64,000 bases of DNA. Origin: Aphrophora alni (lineage: Eukaryota > Arthropoda > Insecta > Hemiptera > Aphrophoridae). How positions within the stretch are numbered: the first letter of the stretch is position 1; every line of letters begins with the position of its first letter. The stretch spans positions 14,974,098 to 15,038,097 of the forward strand of contig OY740772.1 of assembly GCA_963513935.1 (NCBI GenBank). The letters run 5' to 3'. The translations under genes were made by a program, and so were the position numbers. Shown here one piece after another: positions 57,011 through 64,000 of the stretch. The notes beneath the pieces are model-generated. The model worked only from the letters and a program-made list of their open reading frames with translations. It had not been told where the DNA came from and searched no databases.

Positions 57011-57619
57011 CAACACGTAAGTGTTGTTTTAGGGGACAAATCTAACTTAATAACGGGGTCATGTTAACCTATGTTGCTATTAACTTGGAATACGTGTTGG
57101 CTGTACCCAACAAAGTCTTAATTCCCTTATCCCGGCCTCACCCAACACCACTCTTAGCTTTTAGTTATTTAACTCACTAATTATAAAGCTAACTGCACAC
57201 AACAGGAAGTAATATCAATGGTCGAAAGCCTAAGGCCTATTATGATTCACCTCACGATATATACATAATAATCGCGGAATGGTTACCGGCCTTTCCGAGA
57301 TCACGGAAACGCCATTTACCACAAACTTATCCCGACATTTAATTTGGAAAACACTACACTTCACACTCCCAATCTACCACGATGTCACAGGTTTACCGTC
57401 TGCACAGATAACCAAAATCTGCACTGCCTTTCCAATGCCGTGCTGTCCTGAACCCGGTTGTGATCGCGGTTAGCCCGAAACCAAGATTGCTCTGGCAGCA
57501 CAAAGCGCAACGAAAGATTCAACCACAGCGATCCCAGGTTTCGAAGGCGGTAACCGTGCGTCAGTAGCATTACGTTGATTAAATTGTAGCAAATTGTATT
57601 TGATTAAAAATCAAGCTTT
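57011..57619. other. No gene seen; GC-richer patch
   Basis: 57270-57570 is higher in G+C than its surroundings, with two short opposing open frames (57279-57473 and 57385-57570). Neither resembles a known protein. It could be lower-copy sequence. Confidence 0.3.
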
Positions 57620-57975
57620 TGATGGCGGCAGATAAAGTTCGTTTTAGTGTTTTGCCAGTTATTCCTGAACCGTAATATTTCTTTACAATTTTGCACACGG
57701 GTTATTAATCTTCACATTTAACTAAAATTTACACGAATTCGGTAGAAATTTTTTGAGAAATTACATCTTGTAACAGCCACATGACAGATTTCTTGTGTGT
57801 TTACCGATTTACTCATGAAACGATAATTTTGGAGAGTTGTGGGAGTTATAAAAAAATGAAAAATTGTCCCGATATGTGACCAAAATATGTCGACATACCA
57901 AAGTTGATTAAAATCAGTCCACTCGTTTGGGTTGTTAAAGCTGCACAAACGACAGACGTCTATAAGCATCATAAA
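57620..57975 (+). repeat. Dispersed family H, long copy
   Basis: acacgggttattaatcttca, catttaactaaaatttacac, agccacatgacagatt, gattaaaatcagtccactcg, cacaaacgacagacgt. Confidence 0.6.
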
Positions 57976-58297
57976 AGTGTATTAAAAATATATCTTGATA
58001 AAAATAGGAGATATCCGATTCGGATGTATGACTTGTATAAAGTACAAACAAAATTATTGTAAAATAAACATTGTAAAACTGCGTATCATCAAAAGAAAGT
58101 TTTGAATTTCGTCTTTACAACGATATAAGAATATTACAATCTCGATATATTACTATTCGATATTTGACCTCTCGTTATCGACTAAATTTTGTCGAAGCCG
58201 AATTTTGTCGAATATTTAATTCTAAATAGATTGAAGTAAATAAAGTCTATAACAATTTAATAGAAACTTTAAAAAATCGGTTTTTTATAAGAGAGAG

Positions 58298-58333
<36 letters not shown>
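58298..58333 (+). repeat. A36 run
   Basis: Poly-A after (GA)4; may mark a retroposon 3' end on the plus strand, but no body was recognised. Confidence 0.9.
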
Positions 58334-58335
<2 letters not shown>

Positions 58336-58639
58336 TCAAAAATAGGCGAATAATAGTTTTATTTTGTACTTATTATAAACATTCTTTGTAAATTAAGAAC
58401 AAAAAGTGAACAGACCTGTTGATAATAATTTTTCTCAAATTTGGGTTTTTACAGCACTAAGTATTATGTAAAATTTCAACCCTGTATTATTTACCGTTCA
58501 AAAGATATGATCGAAACACAAAACGACGGCTAGTTACACAATTAACCATTTTTAGAACATATGTTCGGATCAACTTTTATCTTTATATCACCACTAGAAT
58601 ACGGCCTGGAAGTTTTTCGTAGAGCACCATGTATAACAG

Positions 58640-58905
58640 CCACAACTCACTAACCAGAATTTTGAAGAGATGCATTGTTCGGTTCCTTAAAGGTTTGGTT
58701 CCATTGACAAAATTTGATCGTAATCACTAAAGCCAATTTTGATAAAACCCCCATTTTAAGTTTTTCCATTATGTGAGAAAAAAGCCTCTAAATATGGTCA
58801 AAATATGCCCACATAACTAGTTTGATTAAAATCGGTCGACGCGTTTGGGCTGTAGAGACACTGTACATCGACAGACAGACATAATTCCAAAATCTATTGT
58901 AGGAC
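58640..58905 (+). repeat. Dispersed family H copy
   Basis: gatcgtaatcactaaagcc, tttgattaaaatcggtcgac, gcgtttgggctgtagagac, cgacagacagacataattcc. Confidence 0.6.
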
Positions 58906-58916
58906 ATCAAAACGTA

Positions 58917-60168
58917 TAGAGGATGATTGAAACACATGTAACCGACAAGTACAAAAATTTCCAAAAAAAAATCTAAAAGGTAACCCCAGAATTTTTTGAG
59001 TTAAAACTAGAAGTATTACCAAATTTTTCACATCACCCAACATTCATCCAATAGGACGGTTAGCTCAAAATTTTCAAAAATCGATTATGAAAATCGATAG
59101 CGAATCTTTAATCGTTAAGGGCTCGAAGTTGTAAAAATACAATGTTCAAGACGTTCCAGAAGTCTATTTTCGGTACCCAAAACAGTTGAACCGAATTTAA
59201 AATTGAAACATGGATAGATTGTAATGTATACAAAAAAAAATAAATAAATAAATTTAAGAGCAATTTTTTTTTTTACTTACGTGGCAGGACTAAAAATGGC
59301 AACATTTTTGTGAAATTAATTATTATTTTTCTGGTTAAAATAATGTTGGCAATACACTTTATAAATATCAGACAGTTAATTGATACTCTTTATTACCTAA
59401 AACAGCTGTTATACAAATTTTACAATGCAAAGCAGTTTAGAAATGTTGAAGAAACTATTTTACCAACTTTCTTTGATTGAACTCTTCTGGCAATTGTCTA
59501 CTGGCTTACCAGTTTGTCATTATACTGGATGTATTAGACCTTGTAAATACGATATTATAGCCAAAACAAATGTATAAATTGCTTAATAATACAATTTGTT
59601 CTTAATTCACAAGGCGTAATGATAATAAAAAGCTGGTGTAAGCCAGATGTTCTAGACAATTAACAGAAAATTATGTTTTTGTTTTCTATCGATAACTGTT
59701 ATTACTCAGTCTACAGAACAACTAAAAATAACAGTAGTGTTATCACACCTTTCACCATAGCTCTAGTTTAAATTTCACTTTAATTAGATTTTGAAAAATT
59801 AGAAAAATCGTCTCTGTAAATAGCTTGAATTTGCGAATTTTTAAATATTTAAATGTCTGTAGCTCTTAAACGGTTAAAGATACCTTCGGTATTTATACCG
59901 ATACCTCGAGCCCCTTTATATACGGTTGAAAAATACCTAAGAATAAAAAAATATTAACATAATAAGTTTTTTTTTTTAAATATGGGTTCACGATAAGAAA
60001 ATTTAGAGTTGACCGCCATACTGGAAAAATGACGAGTGATATGAAAAATTTAGTAGTACCTCTAGCAAAAAAAATAATAAAATAATACTGGAAACTTAAA
60101 AAGTTTTTTTATAACTTTTTGTACTTATCGAAACACCTGTTTCTATCACCCTGTATATAGACCTATCC
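58917..60168. mobile_element. Long-inverted-repeat element, 1.25 kb
   Basis: The left arm (gaggatgattgaaacacatg, gacaagtacaaaaa, caataggacgg, gggctcgaag) is inverted at the right (catgacgagtga/tggcgg region, cctcgagcccc, gtacttatcgaaacacctgt, tcaccctgtatata). Arms are about 350 bp and diverged; the centre, 59280-59760, has no open frame. The right end keeps the acagggtg terminal word. Confidence 0.7.
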
Positions 60169-60319
60169 GCAAAAAAAGTCCATTTTGTTAGCCATCACAA
60201 AACTTTCCCAATAGCCCGTATTTTGAGAATTTAAAAAACTGGTGTATTAATTTGGGTTGTCTGGACATACAACAGAATTCCAAAGATTATTTAAAACCAA
60301 TACCTTTCTTTATAACTTT

Positions 60320-60475
60320 GTTGTTTAACGGCGAAAAACCTTTCGGTTATCTTCACCTTATAAAAAAATAGAAAACAAAAACCCTTAGCACTCGAAACAC
60401 TCCAATAGCGTCAGGGTTCGGAAAAGAACAAAAGTTGTTCAAGACAGGCAAAATGAAAAAGAGGGATATAACATA
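60320..60475 (+). repeat. Dispersed repeat family F
   Basis: gttgtttaacggcgaaaaac, accttataaaaaaata, cactccaatagcgtcagggt, gaaaagaacaaaagttg; the tail is truncated after agagggatataac. Confidence 0.7.
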
Positions 60476-61616
60476 AAATTAAAATAAATTTTTTTTAAAT
60501 GCTTTTCTTAAAAAAAATTAAATTTTTTGAATATAAGAATATTTACTATTCAATACTACTAGGCTACTTTTAATAAAACTCCATGCATGGCTAATAAAAG
60601 CATGGGACGTACTCTTACAAATTTACGTATGCCTAAAAAAATAAACTTACAGTCTATAGATTAAATTATAGTTTTCGTTTTTCACATTATGCTCGCATAC
60701 ACGCATACAATAACAAAAATGAAATCTACAAATCTAATTAAAAGTGCAAGATAGATTCTAACTTACTGAGCCCCTTCACAGAGTAGCGAAGTTTCAGAAT
60801 GCAACCCGCATAAACAAATAGATTTTCCGTGGAGCGTATCCCGTTATCAACCACAATAAATTAAAGAAAAGCATATAAAAATATGTAGATCAGACATACG
60901 AGAATGCCAAGTCCGTATGTATGAGCTTCTGATGAATCTTTTTACAATTTACTTTTCGTGAGGAAGTAGAGATAAATGATAATAAAAAAGTACCTTATTA
61001 AAATTAACAAATCTTAATGTAGGCCACCATGCGCGAAGTTAAGACCCCTCATGATCACCTAACAGTAAGCACAAGACTAAATGCAAAGTTACGGCGGACC
61101 AAGTACAGACACACCTTCCATCACCATTAAAATACTCTCGATCGAGACACTTGAAATGAACATTTCCGCAAAAACATCTAACTTTTTTTACTTGTCAATA
61201 AAATAGCTGTCGTCAGTCAACTACGTGTTTTAATGCGGCGTAGACAGTTTTAAGAGTTGTTTATTCAGAACAATCGATTCTATTATGCCTATAAAACACA
61301 CAGACAGTTTTGACTCGCGTACAACAATCAATTACTCAGCAATTACGACATCGATTGTCTTTTGTCTATTTTTATTATTCGCTTTTTTTTACAGAGAGGC
61401 GAAACTGTACAGAAAACACTTTTTATGTTTGAGGAATTCCAGAACGGTAAATTCATGTTTTTGTTTAATTTCGGATGACATAATTTTCCTCATAACAGTC
61501 CATACATCAAATAAAAAAATTCTGAAAAGGTGTTTTCTTAATCTCTCTAACTTGTGAATCAACTGACTTTAAAAATATTATCAAGTATTAATATAATAAT
61601 TCTGAAAAAAGTATAC
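60476..61616. other. No gene seen
   Basis: AT-rich. The open frame at 61285-61557 (90 codons) has a hydrophobic stretch (SIVFCLFLLFAFFYR) but no family resemblance and is not convincing. Confidence 0.35.
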
Positions 61617-61994
61617 GTTTAAAACGGGGACTATGAAACTGCCCCGACATTTTGTTGTCTTTTGAAGCGATTTAACTGCCCCGCTCATTAAAGAGGATCA
61701 AGAAGGGTCGCCTCGCAAGACCAGAAATGCTGAAATTGCCCCGAGCGCAATTTCGGTAGTATGTGTTTAAATTTAACCTCAATCAAGCATATAAGCCTGT
61801 AAGGTTAGGTTAGGTTAGGTCCCGTAGCGTAACATGTATAATAAAATTTTCAGTATTATTTGGGCGCTCGGGGCAATTTCAGCATTTCTAGTCTTGCGAG
61901 GCGACCCTTCCTAATCCTCTCTAATGAGCGGGGCAGTTTCATCGTTTCAAAAGTACCCAAAATGTCGGGGCAGTTTCACTACGCCCGTTTAAAA
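61617..61994. mobile_element. MITE with long inverted repeats and an 8-bp TSD
   Basis: gtttaaaa flanks both sides (61617-61624 and 61987-61994). The element, 61625-61986, is 362 bp. Its left end cggggactatgaaactgccc and inverted right end cgggcgtagtgaaactgccc start arms of about 135 bp, with aatgagcggggcag, gcgaggcgaccc and gcgctcggggcaatttcagc all mirrored. The centre holds ggttaggttaggttaggt. An 8-bp duplication fits a hAT-type non-autonomous element, though the duplication is itself palindromic-like and AT-rich. Confidence 0.85.
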
Positions 61995-62159
61995 CATCCT
62001 CCTCATTTTTCCCCTACAGATGGTTTTTTTTTCACATAAACCAAACACATTTTTTTTATTATACAATCAAAAACACTAACTATTGAAAATTATAGAATGT
62101 CGTTGTCCTGCAATACGGTGTTCTATACTATATATAAAAACTCAAATAGTGTAATCCAA

Positions 62160-62250
62160 AAAAGCGGAAACTACGCAAATTAAAGATGCACACAAAGCCC
62201 GATTTTCATGCAGGTGAACTGCGGACACAGCTAATAAAATGTAAGTGGAA
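62160..62250 (+). repeat. Tail fragment of the 35919-type element
   Basis: aaagcccgattttcatgcag and acacagctaataaaatgtaa; same order as 56280-56330. Confidence 0.45.
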
Positions 62251-62295
62251 TCTTCCACCTGAAAACTGCCACTGATTTATTGAAATCGGGAAATT

Positions 62296-62360
62296 CGTCA
62301 CCGTACATACAAAATTATGACGTTTCGAGAGTATAAATCAACTCCCGTCGTCAAGTGATA
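62296..62360 (-). ncRNA. Hammerhead-like PLE tail module, good copy
   Basis: Minus strand: TTGACGA, GGGAGT-tgatttat-ACTCTC hairpin (one G-T pair), GAAACG, then CGTCA...TGACG closing a second stem (62318-62322 with 62296-62300). Here the core has T at position 3 and G at position 8. Confidence 0.6.
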
Positions 62361-62627
62361 AAAAATGTCAACATAGCCTAGATGGCTAAACACAAACGCG
62401 ATCAAGTCATAGAGAACTACCAAGGAATAACAACACGAAGTTGTCACGAGAGTCTATACTGATCAACTAATCAAACAGGGTTGTGTGCCAACGGAATAGT
62501 GATCAAACTGTTTATCAGGATGAACACCCTTCCCCCTCCCGCTTTCAATAGTTTAGCACGTGACCTAGTGACCACTAATTGCGGAAATTTAACCGAAAAA
62601 ACTTGAACTTTCTCATCTTTTAGATTT

Positions 62628-62690
62628 ATCACACGGTAAAAATACTTTCGAAACGGCGTGCATTAGTTTTACATACACAAATTATTCCAA
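62628..62690 (+). ncRNA. Hammerhead-like PLE tail module, decayed
   Basis: atttatcacacgg, tactttCGAAACGG, cgtgcattagttttacatac, acaaattattcc; the 5' core box is lost but the 3' half matches the subfamily. Confidence 0.4.
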
Positions 62691-62921
62691 TTACCAAATA
62701 AACTCAATAACATGAACAATGCAAACTTTAATAAAAACCACCTAGTTGTTATCGTACGCACACGCGCACACGCGAAATAACATAAATTGATTGCGAACAG
62801 TTGCAACTCATTAAACCCACGTACCCAAGTATAGTTGCTTATCGCAAGTGTTTATTATCGTATCTTTAAATTTGCATAACACATAGCTAAGCCTAATTGA
62901 AAATAAACATCCGCAGGCAAT

Positions 62922-62924
<3 letters not shown>

Positions 62925-62979
<55 letters not shown>
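62925..62979 (+). repeat. (AT)n microsatellite
   Basis: A 55-bp AT run. It produces the Ile-Tyr repeat in the open frame at 62811-63029, which is not a gene. Confidence 0.97.
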
Positions 62980-62980
<1 letters not shown>

Positions 62981-63424
62981 ACACAAGCAAGTCAATGCAG
63001 TTGTAAGATTTATCGTTAACCAGAGGCAAGTTTCTAGGTTATCTCCTAGGTTGATTCATAATGCAATCGTACGCTTTCTCTCTCTGCAACACTGATGGGA
63101 CAATTCAATGAGTGAAAACTAGACGGCAAATGTTGTTTCTTCGAAGCAAGTTGTAGAAAACAAGCCGATTAGCCATCATCATGTTACTAATCATTGAATT
63201 TATATCTACTAAACGTAAAATCAATGTACTTGCTCAGCCCTAACACACAATCTAATATAAACAGATCCTGTAAGTGTAACGTGTCTTTTAGGAAATATTA
63301 AATTCCATTAGATCAAGAGGTTTTATCCAGTAGAGGCAGTTGTTACACAGGTTTTCTAAACCTCGTAAAAGTGTATATCATTACTTTCTTCAAGTCGACT
63401 GACTTGGCCACGTAGATGTGTATA

Positions 63425-63660
63425 CAGGGTGTCCAATTTTACCGAACCACTAATGAGGTCTCTGAAACTACATAATTTTCTTAAATAACCTAACCTAATC
63501 TAAACTATTGGGTTTACGAAATTTATCTCAAGAATAAAAAATTCTTAAAATGTTGTGTAGAATCCAAAAACACCATAAAATATAGGGAGTTCCGTAAGAA
63601 GTTATGAAGTTGATCGCCTTATTGGAAGATGGGGAACGAATTTCGAAATTCCAATTTACT
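63425..63660 (+). repeat. acagggtg-type dispersed repeat
   Basis: Begins acagggtgtccaatttta and includes cgccttattggaagatgggg, similar in layout to the arms of the elements at 37251 and 58917. The right boundary is not defined. Confidence 0.4.
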
Positions 63661-64000
63661 ATTTTTAATGTTTACTAAAAATTAACTGAATTCCTCCATT
63701 TAATGTTTGCTGTAAATTTTGTAGCTTCAGTTGTCACAAGGGACGCTTCGCATATTTGTCATCGTAGAGAGTGGTTTTTGGAAATATAGAATTGAAACCG
63801 GTTAATTTTTATACAATTTGGTGCGTTATAAGTTGGGTAACACACGAGATGTGACCGAAAATTGATTAAAATCACCACCATTTTGACATCTTCAAATCGA
63901 TTTTTCTGAATTTCAATAGGGTTCTACACGAGGATGGTTCTTATTTATTTTTTGTGGCTGTTATCCTTCCCAAGTACCAACGACGGTGGACGTAATCATT
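63661..64000. other. No gene seen
   Basis: AT-rich end of the window; gattaaaatcaccaccattt suggests a family H trace. Confidence 0.3.

Noticed and set aside
57279..57570. Opposing short open frames in a GC-richer patch
   Set aside because: Overlapping frames on both strands in the same DNA, with no known motif; likely composition-driven.
61285..61557. 90-codon open frame with a hydrophobic segment
   Set aside because: No family resemblance, low-complexity codons, no supporting context; kept only as a note.
62811..63029. 72-codon open frame with Ile-Tyr repeats
   Set aside because: Produced by the AT microsatellite.

Overview
The window looks like gene-poor, repeat-rich DNA from an animal nuclear genome, most likely an insect. 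It is AT-rich and full of microsatellites, poly-A and poly-C tracts, and short runs of the insect telomere word TTAGG (read as cctaacctaacc or ggttaggttagg). It carries decayed copies of many transposon classes. I found no intact cellular gene, rRNA, standard tRNA, operon or CRISPR array. A hemipteran-like insect is plausible, but the sequence does not fix the order or species.

Layout. 1-1690 is a 128-bp satellite array running off the left edge. 1.7-13.4 kb is decayed transposon DNA with a LINE RNase H relic, a Tc1/mariner-like transposase relic, a foldback element and a tRNA-derived SINE head. 13.4-16.5 kb is a minisatellite of about 60 units of 51 bp. 16.5-23.7 kb holds three LINE relics, two foldback elements, a 264-bp palindrome and a cluster of copies of one abundant dispersed repeat, called family F here. 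23.76-26.37 kb is a Mutator-like (MULE) DNA transposon with a 9-bp target duplication, a 174-179 bp tandem array at its left end, a broken transposase reading frame, and a truncated LINE inserted into that frame. 26.4-40 kb is relic DNA with a GC-rich MITE cluster, a hairpin array and several foldback elements. 40.5-41.1 kb is the 3' remnant of a Penelope-like element (PLE): a GIY-YIG endonuclease fragment followed by a hammerhead-like RNA module. 41-55 kb carries direct and inverted duplications, a 1.28-kb foldback element and an RTE-like LINE relic. 55-64 kb holds more foldback DNA, a clean 8-bp-TSD MITE at 61.6 kb and dispersed repeats.

The most striking signal is a small RNA-like module found at about fifteen places on both strands. 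Its order is a CTGANGA-like or TTGATAA box, then a short hairpin, then (C)GAAAC, then usually a second hairpin. One copy lies 235 bp downstream of the PLE endonuclease frame. PLE terminal repeats are known to encode hammerhead ribozymes, so I read the set as hammerhead-related PLE tails. One subfamily appears to have swapped the core C3-G8 pair for U3-A8. Several modules sit inside or beside large palindromes.

These pieces do not form a pathway. They record waves of insertion: family F, a MULE inside F, a LINE inside the MULE, plus PLE debris, foldback elements and satellite expansion. Repeat boundaries are from reading by eye and are good to roughly 5-30 bp unless a target duplication is stated.
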